Source of the DNA: Acetobacteraceae bacterium
GTDB taxonomy: Bacteria; Pseudomonadota; Alphaproteobacteria; Acetobacterales; Acetobacteraceae
DNA length: 64,000 nucleotides
Assembly (NCBI GenBank): GCA_947455205.1
Contig: CANGNF010000002.1
Coordinates: 1-64,000 of the forward strand
Reading direction: 5' to 3'
In this document: piece after piece, positions 1-9,577 of the stretch
How positions within the stretch are numbered: the first letter of the stretch is position 1
How the letters are laid out: the number at the start of each line of letters is the position of its first letter
Made by a program: the position numbers and the translations under genes
The notes under the pieces: model-generated
What the model saw: the letters and a program-made list of their open reading frames with translations, nothing else
Database searches by the model: none
What the model was told of the DNA's origin: nothing

Positions 1-210
1 GATCATCAAACGCTCCGACGACGTGAAGGGCTTCGTCGTCCTGCCGCGACGCTGGGTGGTGGAGCGGACCTTCTCCTGGTTCGGCCGCAACCGGCGTCTG
101 GCCAAGGACTACGAAAGCCTCGCCGCAACCCTCGCCAGCTTCGTCATCCTCGCCGCCATCCAACTCGGCGTCCGCCGCCTAGCCAGGGGGTAGGCTTTTG
201 AGTCAGGCTC
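1..210 (+). mobile_element. 3' end of an IS5-family insertion sequence (transposase C-terminus plus terminal repeat)
   Basis: The window opens inside an IS5-family transposase. Codons from base 2 to the TAG at 191-193 give the last 63 residues, with the family hallmark [11 protein letters not shown] and the following basic stretch [10 protein letters not shown] that carries the final catalytic Glu of the DDE triad. Directly after the stop, bases 194-210 (GCTTTTGAGTCAGGCTC) match, in reverse complement, the 17 bases at 23398-23414 beside another IS5 tail, so they are the right terminal repeat. The two tails differ at four of 63 residues, so they are related but not freshly copied. The rest of this element lies outside the window, and whether it is active cannot be judged. 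Confidence 0.88.
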
Positions 211-406
211 TGAGTGGATGCGATTTCTGGTTGCCGGATATGCGGCCGTTTTCTGGCAGACGAGACACGCGGTTCGCGCTATCGGAAGCGCACCCTCGGG
301 GCACGATAAAGCAACGAAGGTTTGGCGGCCGTTTCGGCTGTCGGGCGGCGCCTTGGGTAGACCAGAGCACCGTCCATTGGCCGCAACATGTGGATTTTGA
401 TACGGC

Positions 407-1552
407 ATGACCCAGCAGCTGGCTTTTCTCCGCGGCTATGAGGCGATGGTCGCCGATATGCTTGCCGCCTTCCCGGAACAGGAGGCGATGGAGCGAGCCG
501 TTGGCGGCAACTATAATCACTTTGGCGTTTTGGAGCACGCGGTCCTGTTGCTGCTTGGCATGCAGCCTAACGCGGTGGTCATGGATGTGGGATGCGGATC
601 TGGCCGGCTGGCGCTGCAACTCGCGCGCTACCCGCAGCTGGCGTATCACGGTACCGACATCGTCGAGGCCTTGCTGGACTATGCGCGCCGGAAGGTCGGC
701 AGGGCGGATTTCAGCTTCACCAAATCCATTGGTCACGAGTTACCCACCACGGCGGAATCGACCGATTTCGTCACGTTCTTCTCGGTCTTCACCCACATGC
801 TGCCGGAAGAATCCTACGCCTATCTGGTGGAAGCGATGCGGGTGCTGCGGCCGGGCGGGCGGGCCGTTTTCTCGTTTCTCGACCCGACCGTTGGGCATAA
901 CTGGCCGATCTTTGAGGCGGGGGTGAAGTGGGTGCAAGACCGTGCCGTGGCAGGTCACCTCAATGTCTTCCTGCATCCGCAGCAACTGCATTCTTGGGCT
1001 GGGCACCTCGGCGCCGAGGTTGAGCTGATCATCCCAGGCGATGGACGCTGCCTGCAGGTGGGGTCGGAGCTGGTGGCGGAGGGGGTGGAGCCAGGTTCCT
1101 ACGCCTTCGGCCAGTCGCTGGCCGTGCTGCGCAAGCCACTGGCGCCATCGCCCCTGTCAGCTGGCCCCCTGGCCGGCGCGGTGGACTATTCGTCGTCACC
1201 GAAGGTGCTGGGTGGCTGGGCCAAGTTGGAGAGCGACCCGACGCGGCGCCTGCCGCTGCAGGTCACGCAATACGGCAAGGTCATCGGCACCGGGGAGACC
1301 GGGGTGGACCGCCCCGACGTGGGGCCCGCCGGGTTCTTGCTGGATCTGAGCGAGCCGTTGGACGATAGCGCGGTGTTGGCTGGGCAGGTGGTCGTCAGTG
1401 TCCAGCAAGCCGGCGGTGCGCAGGCGCTGCCATTTGTTGACGGGTTGCTGGCCCAACTGCGGCGACGCCGCCTGGTCCGCGGTATGACCGACCTCAGCCG
1501 GACGGAACGTGCCGCGGTATTGGCTGAGTTCTTCGCTTCAGTCGCTGTCTGA
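407..1552 (+). CDS. SAM-dependent methyltransferase with C-terminal GW beta module
   Basis: 381 aa. Residues 1-240 are a class I SAM-dependent methyltransferase: motif I is VMDVGCGSG at 58-66, an acidic residue follows at D84, and VLRPGGRAVFSF lies at 147-157. Residues about 256-345 form a second, beta-rich module with GGW near 269-271 and DRPDVG at 301-306. It aligns by eye with the repeated module of the glycosyltransferase at 14608-18435 and of the anchored protein at 8741-9520. That sharing is the best hint to its job, probably capping or decorating the glycan of this locus. The substrate is unknown. It stands alone on the plus strand about 200 bp inside the IS5 end, and no other feature was seen in that gap. 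It converges with cysNC. Confidence 0.85.
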   Translation: MTQQLAFLRGYEAMVADMLAAFPEQEAMERAVGGNYNHFGVLEHAVLLLLGMQPNAVVMDVGCGSGRLALQLARYPQLAYHGTDIVEALLDYARRKVGRADFSFTKSIGHELPTTAESTDFVTFFSVFTHMLPEESYAYLVEAMRVLRPGGRAVFSFLDPTVGHNWPIFEAGVKWVQDRAVAGHLNVFLHPQQLHSWAGHLGAEVELIIPGDGRCLQVGSELVAEGVEPGSYAFGQSLAVLRKPLAPSPLSAGPLAGAVDYSSSPKVLGGWAKLESDPTRRLPLQVTQYGKVIGTGETGVDRPDVGPAGFLLDLSEPLDDSAVLAGQVVVSVQQAGGAQALPFVDGLLAQLRRRRLVRGMTDLSRTERAAVLAEFFASVAV

Positions 1553-1598
1553 GGGGCTGCCTCACCGCTACGGCGATGCCGCCTGCCGCGGGAGGACG

Positions 1599-3467
1599 CT
1601 ACCCCAGGCCGTAGGGCCGCAGGCGTTCCAGCAACTCGGCGAGGACGTCATCGGGTAAGCGCGCGGTTGTATCCAGCACAACCTCAGGGTTGGTCGGCCG
1701 CTCGTAGGGGCTGTCAAAGCCGGTGAAGTTCTTGATCTCTCCGGCCTTTGCCTTGGCGTAGAGCCCCTTCGGGTCGCGCCGGATGCATTCCTCGATCGGG
1801 GTATCTACGAAGATCTCCACAAACTCGCCGGGGCCGACGAGGTCGCGCACCATCTCTCGCTCGGCCCTGAAGGGCGAGATGAACGAGCACAGCACGATGA
1901 GACCAGCGTCCACGAACAGCTTGGCGACCTCGCCGACGCGCCGGATGTTCTCCACGCGGTCGGCATCGCGGAAGCCTAGGTCACGGTTCAGGCCGTGGCG
2001 CAGGTTGTCGCCGTCCAGGGTGTAGGTCAGCCTGCCGTCGCGAAGCAGGCGCTCCTCCAGCCGCTTGGCGATGGTGGACTTACCGGAGCCAGAAAGGCCA
2101 GTGAACCATAGGATCACCGGCTTCTGCTGCAACAGGGCGCCGCGGGCCTGCTTGTCGACCAGGAAGTTTTCCTGATGGATGTTGGAGGCGCGCCGCAGCG
2201 GGAAGTCCATCATCCCTGCGGCGGCGGTGGCATTGGTGAAGCGGTCCACCAGGATGAAGGCCCCGGTGGCCTTGTTCTCGGCATAGGCATCCACGGGCAC
2301 CGGCCGGGTGGTAGAAATGTTGCAGGCGCCGATCTCGTTGAGTTCAAGCGTCGTCGCCGACATCTTCTCCAGCGTGTTGACGTTGACTCGGTGCCTGAGG
2401 CTGCTGACCGAGCAGGGGGTCCAGAGGTTGCCGCTGCGCAGCAGGTATTGCCGGCCAGGGAGCAGCGCGTCGGTATCCATCCACAGCAGGTGGGCGGCGA
2501 ACTGTGCGGCGCTGGAAGGGCGGGCCTGCGGATGGCAGAGCATGTCGCCGCGGGCGACATCGACCTCGTCGGCCAGCACCAGGGTAACTGCCTCGCCACC
2601 GACCGCGCTGTCAATGTCGCCATCGGCGGTCACGATACGGGTGACAGTGGAAACTCGTCCCGAGGCAACCACCACCACCGCATCCCCGACCGCAACGCGG
2701 CCAGAGGCGATTGTGCCGGAGAAGCCGCGGAAGTCCAGGTTCGGCCGGTTGACCCACTGCACCGAGAAGCGGAACGGCAGTTCCACGCTGCCGAGGCTGG
2801 CGTCGATCTCCTCGAGGTGCTCGACCAGGGTCGGGCCCTGGTACCACGGCGTCTTGTCGGACCGGGTAGTGACGTTGTCGCCGAAGCGGGCGGACATCGG
2901 CACCGGGGTGATATTGAGGAAACCGAGGGGGGCCGCGAACTTGTTGTAGTCGGCGACGATGCTGTCGAACACCGCCTGGCTGAAGTCCACCAGGTCGATC
3001 TTGTTGACCGCCACCACCACCTGGCGGATGCCCAGCAGCGAGCAGATGTAGGAATGCCGCCGGGTCTGCTGCAGCAGGCCCTTGCGCGCGTCGATTAGGA
3101 TGACGGCGATATCCGAGTTGGACGCTCCGGTCGCCATGTTGCGGGTGTACTGCTCATGGCCAGGGGTGTCGGCCACGATGAAGCTGCGCCGCGTGGTCGA
3201 GAAGAAGCGGTAGGCGACGTCGATCGTGATGCCCTGCTGCCGTTCCGCCTCAAGGCCATCGACTAGCAGCGCCAGGTCGATTTCCTTGCCGGTTGTGCCG
3301 TGGCGCCGGCTGTCCTTGGTCAGCGCCGAGAGCTGGTCTTCCATGATTAACTGGCTGTCGTAGAGCAGGCGCCCGATGAGGGTGGACTTGCCGTCATCGA
3401 CCGAGCCGCAGGTCAGGAAGCGCAGCATGTCCCGGTGGCCGGCTGAAAGGGTGGCCTCTTCAGTCAT
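1599..3467 (-). CDS. cysNC: Bifunctional sulfate adenylyltransferase subunit 1 / adenylylsulfate kinase
   Basis: 622 aa from the chosen ATG at 3467, preceded by GAGGA at good spacing; an upstream in-frame start at 3527 would add 20 unconvincing residues. The N-terminal two thirds is an EF-Tu-like GTPase ([10 protein letters not shown]-loop near residue 21, [15 protein letters not shown]) that drives ATP sulfurylase. The C-terminal third is APS kinase with its own P-loop GLSGSGKST near residue 460 and the [10 protein letters not shown] substrate motif. With CysD it turns sulfate into APS and then PAPS, the donor for sulfotransferases and for assimilation. It is transcribed away from cysD rather than behind it, which is unusual. 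Confidence 0.97.
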   Translation of the reverse strand: MTEEATLSAGHRDMLRFLTCGSVDDGKSTLIGRLLYDSQLIMEDQLSALTKDSRRHGTTGKEIDLALLVDGLEAERQQGITIDVAYRFFSTTRRSFIVADTPGHEQYTRNMATGASNSDIAVILIDARKGLLQQTRRHSYICSLLGIRQVVVAVNKIDLVDFSQAVFDSIVADYNKFAAPLGFLNITPVPMSARFGDNVTTRSDKTPWYQGPTLVEHLEEIDASLGSVELPFRFSVQWVNRPNLDFRGFSGTIASGRVAVGDAVVVVASGRVSTVTRIVTADGDIDSAVGGEAVTLVLADEVDVARGDMLCHPQARPSSAAQFAAHLLWMDTDALLPGRQYLLRSGNLWTPCSVSSLRHRVNVNTLEKMSATTLELNEIGACNISTTRPVPVDAYAENKATGAFILVDRFTNATAAAGMMDFPLRRASNIHQENFLVDKQARGALLQQKPVILWFTGLSGSGKSTIAKRLEERLLRDGRLTYTLDGDNLRHGLNRDLGFRDADRVENIRRVGEVAKLFVDAGLIVLCSFISPFRAEREMVRDLVGPGEFVEIFVDTPIEECIRRDPKGLYAKAKAGEIKNFTGFDSPYERPTNPEVVLDTTARLPDDVLAELLERLRPYGLG

Positions 3468-3782
3468 CACGGAAGTCCTCGCGGGTGGCACGATGGCGCG
3501 GTGCGAACGGTAATGGTCAACCCGCAAATCCGCCCAGTCACCAGCCTAACAGGGATCGCATCAGGTGAACATCTAGGCCCTTAATGACCCCGAACCACCA
3601 GGACCACAATTCTTTCTGGCCCTCAGGAACCGCAGCGGGACGTCTCCTTATGCCGCGCGGTGGCGGCAGCTTGCCATGGTCTGTCCATCCTAAGCCAATC
3701 TGGAATCATCGCTGGCGGGCCCAAGTCCAACCTGTTAGGCAAAGCGCGCAACCTGGCTGCAACTCCCAGGGGATATACCTGA
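3468..3782. promoter_or_regulatory. Divergent intergenic region between cysNC and cysD
   Basis: A 315-bp non-coding stretch separates the starts of cysNC (leftward) and cysD (rightward), so promoters for both must lie here or be shared. I see no open frame with coding character. Only ribosome-binding purine runs can be pointed to: GAGGA before cysNC and AGGGG before cysD. No operator or riboswitch could be recognised by eye, and the call rests on position only. Confidence 0.45.
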
Positions 3783-4697
3783 ATGTCCATCCGAAAAACC
3801 CTGGCGCCTCATCTTCGGCGCCTTGAAGCGGAATCCATCGCCATCATCCGTGAGGTGGCCGCGTCATTCCGTCATCCCGTGATGCTGTACTCCATCGGCA
3901 AGGACAGCGGCGTTATGCTGCACTTGGCGAGCAAGGCGTTCTTCCCGGGTACGCTGCCCTTTCCGCTGCTGCATGTGGATACGCTGTGGAAGTTCCGCGA
4001 AATGATCGCCTTTCGCGACCAGATCGCGGCTCGATATGGCGCCAACCTGCTAGCCCACACCAACGCGGACGGCGTCGCACGCGGTATCAACCCCATCGCC
4101 AGCGGCAGCGCGCTGCATACCCAGGTAATGAAGACCGAGGCGCTGAAGCAGGCGCTCGACAAATATGGTTTCGACGCTGCCTTCGGCGGTGCCCGGCGGG
4201 ACGAGGAGAAAAGCCGCGCGAAGGAGCGAATCTTCAGCTTCCGCTCCCCCGGCCATGTCTGGGACCCTCGCAACCAGCGGCCCGAGCTCTGGAGCCTGTT
4301 CAACACGCAGATCCGCCAGGGCGAGAGCATCCGCGTCTTCCCGCTTTCGAATTGGACCGAATTCGACGTCTGGGATTACATCCTGGCCGAAGACCTGCCG
4401 ATGGTGCCGCTCTACTTCGCCAAGCCGCGGCCGGTCGTCCGGCGTTCCGGCACCTGGATCATGGTGGATGACGACCGCCTGCCACTGAACCCCGGCGAAG
4501 TGCCGGAGATGCGCTCCGTCCGCTTCCGCACGCTGGGCTGCTATCCGCTCTCCGGCGCCGTGGACAGCACCGCGGCAACGCTGCCCGACATCATCCACGA
4601 GATGCGCACCGCCCGGGTTTCCGAGCGGGAGGGCCGGCTGATCGACAGCGACGAGGAAGCCTCGATGGAAAAGAAGAAGCGCGAAGGCTACTTCTGA
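3783..4697 (+). CDS. cysD: Sulfate adenylyltransferase subunit 2
   Basis: 304 aa, the normal length for CysD. It is an ATP pyrophosphatase-fold enzyme: the PP-loop is [10 protein letters not shown] (about residues 37-46), followed by [28 protein letters not shown] and the C-terminal [14 protein letters not shown] signature. The end [14 protein letters not shown] is typical. It adenylates sulfate to APS with the GTPase half of CysNC, encoded divergently 315 bp away. Next to glycan genes the product PAPS could feed polysaccharide sulfation as well as cysteine synthesis, but no sulfotransferase is visible in the window, so that link is an inference. Confidence 0.97.
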   Translation: MSIRKTLAPHLRRLEAESIAIIREVAASFRHPVMLYSIGKDSGVMLHLASKAFFPGTLPFPLLHVDTLWKFREMIAFRDQIAARYGANLLAHTNADGVARGINPIASGSALHTQVMKTEALKQALDKYGFDAAFGGARRDEEKSRAKERIFSFRSPGHVWDPRNQRPELWSLFNTQIRQGESIRVFPLSNWTEFDVWDYILAEDLPMVPLYFAKPRPVVRRSGTWIMVDDDRLPLNPGEVPEMRSVRFRTLGCYPLSGAVDSTAATLPDIIHEMRTARVSEREGRLIDSDEEASMEKKKREGYF

Positions 4698-4865
4698 TCA
4701 TGGGGGTCGATCGGATCGGCCTCGAGAATCAGGTCTTCTGCTCTCAGTCGCCGGGCGTCGTGCGAATGGGCGCCTTCGTCATGACGGCATCCGCCGCCTG
4801 GGCTACGCCGCGTCGCACGGTTCCGCGCGCCCAAGGGAGCGACCAGCGGCCGCGATTCGGCGGCA

Positions 4866-4890
4866 CGGCACGAAGCCCGGTCTCGTGCCG
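4866..4890 (-). terminator. Hairpin downstream of glmS, possible terminator
   Basis: CGGCACGA at 4866-4873 pairs perfectly with TCGTGCCG at 4883-4890 across a 9-base loop, about 13 bp past the glmS stop. There is no clear U tract on either strand, so intrinsic termination is uncertain. It lies between the convergent cysD and glmS. Confidence 0.35.
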
Positions 4891-4902
4891 GGTACGAGCG
4901 CG

Positions 4903-6726
4903 CTACTCCACCGTCACGCTCTTCGCCAGGTTGCGTGGCTGGTCCACGTCGGTGCCCTTCAGCACCGCCACGTGGTAGGCCAGCAACTGCACCGGAATGG
5001 CGTAGAGGATGGGCGCCGAGAAGCTGCCCACCGTGGGCAACTCGATCACCCGCTCGGCGAAGCGCGACAGCGGCCCAACGCCCGCCGCATCGGTAAACGC
5101 GAAAATACGGCCACCACGCGCCGCGGCTTCCTGCAGGTTGCTCGCGGTCTTCTCGAACAGCGTGCCGCTCGGGCACAGCGCGATCACCGGCACACTGCTG
5201 TCGATCAGCGCGATGGGGCCGTGCTTCATCTCGCCAGCGGCATAGCCCTCGGCGTGGATGTAGCTGATTTCCTTCAGCTTCAGCGCACCTTCCAGCGCAA
5301 TGGGGAACAGGCTGCCGCGGCCAAGGAACAGCACGTCGCGCGCCTTCGCCACCTCGGCGGCGAGGTCGCGGATCTGCGCGTCCTTCTCCAGCACCAGCGC
5401 GGCGTCGCCCGGCACTTGCAGCAGCTGCTGGGTCAGGCGGCCCTCATCCAGCGTGGTCAACTCCCGCCGCGCCCGGCCGAAGCCGATTGCCAGGCACGCC
5501 AGCACCGCCAACTGCGCGGTGAAGGCCTTGGTCGAAGCAACGCCGATCTCCGGCCCGGCCACGGTCAGCACGGCGCCATCGCTTTCGCGCGCCATGCTGC
5601 TTTCCGGCACGTTGACCACTGAAAGCACCTTCTGTCCGGCTGATTTCAGCAGGTGCAGCGCGGCCATGGTGTCGGCAGTCTCGCCGGACTGGCTGACCAG
5701 GATCGCGGCGCCGCCTTCGGCCAGCGGCGGGTTGCGGTAGCGGAACTCGCTGGCGACGTCGGCATCCACCGGCAGCCGCGCCAGTTCCTCGATCCAGTAG
5801 CGTCCGACGGCGCCCGCGAGGAAGGCGCTGCCACAGGCCGAGATGGTCAGCCGCGGCACCTTCGCGGGGTCGAAGGGCAGGCGGGGTAGGCGGACTTCCA
5901 GCGTCTTCGGGTCCAGGTATTGCCGCAGCGTGTCGCCCAGCACCGCCGGGTGTTCGTGCAGTTCCTTTTCCATGAAGTGGCGGTAGTTGCCCTTGCCGAC
6001 CGCGGCGCCGGAAACCGCGGTCACCACGATCCGGCGCTCCACCGGCTCATGCGCGGCGTTGAAGAAATGCGCGCCGCTGTCGTCCAGCGCCGCCCAGTCG
6101 CCTTCCTCCAGGTAGGCGATGCGCCGGGTCAGCGGTGCAAGCGCCAGCGCGTCGCTGCCCACGAACATCTCGCCCTCGCCGAAGCCGATGGCCAGCGGAG
6201 CACCCTGGCGCGCGGCCAGCAGCAGCTTGGGGTGGCCTGCGAAAATCGCGGCCAGCGCAAAGGCGCCATGCACCCGCTTCAGCCCGGCGGCGAAGGCATC
6301 GCGCGGCGCAAGCCCCTGCTGCAGCAAGTCATCGACCAGGCGAACGAAGGTCTCGGTATCGGTTTCTGTTTCGAACACCGCGCCCTTGGCTTCCAGCTCG
6401 GCGCGCAGTTCCGCGTGGTTCTCGATGATGCCGTTATGCACGACGGAAACCCGCGCGGTGGAATGCGGGTGGGCGTTGCGTTCGGTCGGCGCGCCATGCG
6501 TCGCCCAGCGGGTATGGCCGATGCCGGTGGTGCCCGTCAGCACGTCGCGGTCCAGCACCAAGGCCAGGTTGCCCAGCTTGCCCTCGGCGCGACGGCGGTC
6601 GATGTTGCCATCCACCAGCGTGGCAATGCCGGCGCTGTCATAGCCACGGTATTCCAGGCGGCGCAGCGCCTCCAGCAGCAGCGGCGCTGCCTCGGCCTTG
6701 CCGACCACACCCACTATGCCACACAT
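4903..6726 (-). CDS. glmS: Glutamine--fructose-6-phosphate aminotransferase (isomerizing)
   Basis: 607 aa, full length. It starts MCGIVGVVG, where Cys2 becomes the N-terminal nucleophile of the glutaminase domain (residues 1-240), followed by GHTRWATHG. Two SIS sugar-isomerase domains follow (ISACGSAFLAG, SQSGETADT, GRGSLFPIALEGALKLKEISY), and the protein ends DQPRNLAKSVTVE, the conserved C-terminal tail. It makes glucosamine-6-phosphate, the entry step to UDP-GlcNAc for peptidoglycan, lipid A and capsule. It lies 73 bp behind glmU on the same strand, so co-transcription glmU-glmS is likely. Confidence 0.98.
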   Translation of the reverse strand: MCGIVGVVGKAEAAPLLLEALRRLEYRGYDSAGIATLVDGNIDRRRAEGKLGNLALVLDRDVLTGTTGIGHTRWATHGAPTERNAHPHSTARVSVVHNGIIENHAELRAELEAKGAVFETETDTETFVRLVDDLLQQGLAPRDAFAAGLKRVHGAFALAAIFAGHPKLLLAARQGAPLAIGFGEGEMFVGSDALALAPLTRRIAYLEEGDWAALDDSGAHFFNAAHEPVERRIVVTAVSGAAVGKGNYRHFMEKELHEHPAVLGDTLRQYLDPKTLEVRLPRLPFDPAKVPRLTISACGSAFLAGAVGRYWIEELARLPVDADVASEFRYRNPPLAEGGAAILVSQSGETADTMAALHLLKSAGQKVLSVVNVPESSMARESDGAVLTVAGPEIGVASTKAFTAQLAVLACLAIGFGRARRELTTLDEGRLTQQLLQVPGDAALVLEKDAQIRDLAAEVAKARDVLFLGRGSLFPIALEGALKLKEISYIHAEGYAAGEMKHGPIALIDSSVPVIALCPSGTLFEKTASNLQEAAARGGRIFAFTDAAGVGPLSRFAERVIELPTVGSFSAPILYAIPVQLLAYHVAVLKGTDVDQPRNLAKSVTVE

Positions 6727-6799
6727 GAACCTTATCTCCTTGCAGGAGGGCGGGCGGAGTCAGGCCTTCGGGCCATGCGGCCCCCCAGCCATCCGGCCG

Positions 6800-8104
6800 C
6801 TATCCCTTCTTGCCCTTGAAACCACGCCCGGGCTTATTGGTCTGTCTGCCCCGGGCCAACGCCAAGGCATCATCCGGCACGTCCTGGGTGATGACGCTGC
6901 CGGCGCCCACCAGCGCGCGCGCGCCCACGGTCACCGGCGCCACCAGCGCGGTGTCGCTGCCGATGAAGGCGCCGGCGCCGATGACGGTGCGATGCTTGTG
7001 AATTCCGTCGTAATTGCAGGTGATGGTGCCGGCGCCGATATTCGCGCCGGCGCCGATCTCGGCATCGCCGAGGTAGCTCAGGTGGTTGGCCTTGGCGCCG
7101 CGGCCCAGGCTGGTCGCCTTCAACTCAACGAAGTTGCCGACATGCGCCTGCTCGCCCACATCCGCGCCTGGCCGCAGCCGCGCGAAGGGGCCGACCTGCG
7201 CGCCGCGCCGGACGAGACAATGCTCCAGGTGGGTGAAGCCCCTGATATCCACGCCATCCTCAATGACCACGCCAGGCCCGAAGAACACGTTGGGCTGGAT
7301 CATTACGTCTTGGCCAATCACCGTGTCCCAGCTGAAGAACACCGTTTCCGGCGCGATCATGGTCGCGCCGCCCGCCAACGCCCTGGCCCGCATCGCCGCC
7401 TGCACCTCGGCCTCCGCTGCGGCCAGTTCGGCGCGGCTGTTGATGCCCCGCAGCTCCGCCTCCGGCGCCTCCTCGGCCAGCACGCGCCGGCCTTCCGCGC
7501 GGGCCAGGGCGACAATGTCGGTCAGGTAGTATTCGCCCTTTGAATTCTCCGCCTTCAACACCGCCAGCCAGCGGAACAGGTCCGGGCCGGGGGCACAGAC
7601 CACGCCGGCGTTGCACAGCCCGATCGCGCGCTCGGCCTCGGTGGCGTCGGCCCATTCCACCACGCGCTCAACCTCGCCGGCACCATTGGTGACCACGCGG
7701 CCGTACTTGCCCGGCTCGGCGGGGCGCATGGCCAGCAGCACCAGGCCGGCCGCGGCGCGGCGGGCGCGCAGCCGGCGGATCGTCGCCTCTGTGATCAGCG
7801 GGTTGTCGGCGTAGAGCACGGCTACATCGCCTTCGAAGCCAGCCAGCAATGGCGCCGCCATTCGCGCGGCGTGGCCGGTGCCCAGGCGGTCATTTTGAAC
7901 CACGGTCGCATGCGGCGCGGCGGTCGCCTCCAGCATCGGCATGTCCGGGCCGATGACGACGACCACATGCTCGAACACCGGCTCCACCGCCGCCAAAAGG
8001 TGCTGCAGCATCGGCCGGCCGGCCACGGGATGCATGGCCTTGGGCAGCGCCGACTTCATCCGCGTCCCCAGGCCTGCCGCCAGAATGATCGCCGCGCCGG
8101 CCAT
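6800..8104 (-). CDS. glmU: Bifunctional GlcN-1-P acetyltransferase / GlcNAc-1-P uridyltransferase
   Basis: 434 aa from ATG 8104, chosen because AAAGGGGG precedes it and the protein begins at the nucleotidyltransferase core AAIILAAGLGTRMKS; a longer open frame reaching 8371 only adds non-homologous residues. The N-terminal half is the uridyltransferase (LGTGHAARMA, YADNPLI). The C-terminal half is a left-handed beta-helix acetyltransferase with hexapeptide repeats and the TITCNYDGIHKHRT motif. It makes UDP-GlcNAc from glucosamine-1-phosphate. It is slightly shorter than the E. coli protein (about 456 aa) and ends in a basic GRGFKGKKG tail. Confidence 0.97.
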   Translation of the reverse strand: MAGAAIILAAGLGTRMKSALPKAMHPVAGRPMLQHLLAAVEPVFEHVVVVIGPDMPMLEATAAPHATVVQNDRLGTGHAARMAAPLLAGFEGDVAVLYADNPLITEATIRRLRARRAAAGLVLLAMRPAEPGKYGRVVTNGAGEVERVVEWADATEAERAIGLCNAGVVCAPGPDLFRWLAVLKAENSKGEYYLTDIVALARAEGRRVLAEEAPEAELRGINSRAELAAAEAEVQAAMRARALAGGATMIAPETVFFSWDTVIGQDVMIQPNVFFGPGVVIEDGVDIRGFTHLEHCLVRRGAQVGPFARLRPGADVGEQAHVGNFVELKATSLGRGAKANHLSYLGDAEIGAGANIGAGTITCNYDGIHKHRTVIGAGAFIGSDTALVAPVTVGARALVGAGSVITQDVPDDALALARGRQTNKPGRGFKGKKG

Positions 8105-8293
8105 GCCAGCCCCCTTTGAAAACGGCGCCGGCGGCCCCGGCGCGAGATGCTGGTGCCGCGATACACCTGTTCCCGCCGTGGCGGAAGCGCTAGCTGGCCG
8201 CTGAAAAACGCCGTGACAATGATTGACCCCGCTCGCCCCCCAGGCGCCATTTGGCTTGACCGCGGCGCTCCGCCCCGCTGCAATGGGGTTGTC

Positions 8294-8578
8294 GTGAACA
8301 CCCTGGCCAGCGTTCCGCGCGGCGACGAAGACACGCTCTGGGCCGTGGTTGTCACGGTCGGGCGCAAGCATCGCGTCGCTGAGATATTCCGCAATCGTAC
8401 CGCGGCCCTGCAGGACCGCGAATGGCGGGCGGAGCAGGTTCGCGCCTATCTGGACTTCCTCGAGCGCGCTCGCCAGCCCGTGCCGTTCTACAGCGTGACG
8501 CCGATCCGTCGGGCGGACCTGCCGCGCAAATGGACGCCCTTGCCAGCGCTCGGCTTTCTCCGCGGCCAGATCATCTGA
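8294..8578 (+). CDS. Small hypothetical protein between glmU and the GW-module gene
   Basis: 94 aa if it starts at GTG 8294, which has GGGG about seven bases upstream. An in-frame ATG at 8219 would give a longer N-terminus lacking protein-like character. The product is not recognised. It looks globular, with a beta-like stretch TLWAVVVTVG, an arginine-rich helix (EWRAEQVRAYLDFLERARQ) and a C-terminus rich in aromatic and basic residues. It is divergent from glmU by about 190 bp and co-directional with the GW-module gene 160 bp further on. Coding is supported by composition only. Confidence 0.5.
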   Translation: MNTLASVPRGDEDTLWAVVVTVGRKHRVAEIFRNRTAALQDREWRAEQVRAYLDFLERARQPVPFYSVTPIRRADLPRKWTPLPALGFLRGQII

Positions 8579-8740
8579 GGCGGCACCGGCCGCGCCGGCC
8601 GGCAGGGGCGGTGAAGATATCCTCGGTCCTCGCGTTGTGTTAAGCTGCTCCAGTCATGTCGGACCTGGAGGGCAGTTGAAGATGTCCGACCCGGCCGCCT
8701 CATCGACCCCTGTCCTTCGTTTCCATTCGGAGCACTTTAC

Positions 8741-9520
8741 GTGACGGTTTTGACATCCGGCGCTGACACCGTCACGGCAAATCCGCCTCCGCCTCCACCT
8801 GCCTTGGACATACGCGGCCTGGTCGACAACGCCAGCGCGACCGTGCTGCATGGTTGGGTCTTCAATCGGTTGGTTCCGGGGCAACGGCTCCGGGTTGAAC
8901 TCATGTTCGACGAGACGAGCCTCGGTCGGACGGTGGCCGACGCGTTCCGGCCGGACCTGCAACCCAACGGCATCGGCGACGGGCACCACGCTTTTGAATT
9001 CGCGGTAAGTCCCGAGCACATGTCGCGGCTTGACCAGATGGAGGTCATTGCGACGTCGGACGACGGCCAGACCTTCCCGCTGCCGATCAGGCTACACAGT
9101 GCGCCGCCGCAGGCCGCACCCCAAGCTGGCTCCGGCGCTGGATCTGGCGTTGCCGAGCCTGTCGTGATCGCTGCCCAGGCCGCTCAGGCCGCCCAGGGCG
9201 CCCAGCCAGCCGTTGTCCAGCAGCCGCAGCCGGCGCCCGCGCCTCAGCGGCCCGTCACGGAAACGGTGCCGCTGGCGAACCAAGCGGTCGTGCCTGTAGA
9301 GGCCGAAACGGCCAGTGGCGATGAACGGCAAGACGACCTAAAACAGCGACTTGAAGTGCTGGAGGTCTGGCTAGCCCGGCTCGATCGCCAATTGGCCGAC
9401 GTGCAGACCCCGCCTGTCGTGGCCAAGCCAGGTCCCGACCCGTGGCAGATGGCATTGTTCGGGCTTTTGCTGGTCAGCCTGGTCGCCGCGGTGAGCGTTG
9501 CCGTAATCTGGCTGCGCTAG
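8741..9520 (+). CDS. GW-module protein with Pro/Gln-rich linker and C-terminal membrane anchor
   Basis: 259 aa, starting at GTG 8741 with GGAG eight bases upstream. Residues 22-115 are one copy of the beta-rich module shared with the methyltransferase at 407 and the GT2 enzyme at 14608 (HGWVFNRLVPGQ, FRPDLQPNGIGDGHHAFEF). Residues about 118-190 are a low-complexity Ala/Pro/Gln linker, 195-220 a short predicted coiled coil, and 235-259 a single hydrophobic helix ending WLR at the extreme C-terminus. No signal peptide is seen, so it looks tail-anchored with the module in the cytoplasm. Likely role: holding a glycan-assembly component at the inner membrane. This is inferred. Confidence 0.75.
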   Translation: MTVLTSGADTVTANPPPPPPALDIRGLVDNASATVLHGWVFNRLVPGQRLRVELMFDETSLGRTVADAFRPDLQPNGIGDGHHAFEFAVSPEHMSRLDQMEVIATSDDGQTFPLPIRLHSAPPQAAPQAGSGAGSGVAEPVVIAAQAAQAAQGAQPAVVQQPQPAPAPQRPVTETVPLANQAVVPVEAETASGDERQDDLKQRLEVLEVWLARLDRQLADVQTPPVVAKPGPDPWQMALFGLLLVSLVAAVSVAVIWLR

Positions 9521-9577
9521 CGAGTTCCGGCGCGGAAGCCGCACTACTGACGCTGTCCGATACCACGTTCAGACGAG

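Noticed and set aside
4700..4978. A small plus-strand ORF after cysD
   Set aside because: It runs into the end of glmS, lacks a clear ribosome-binding site and resembles no protein.
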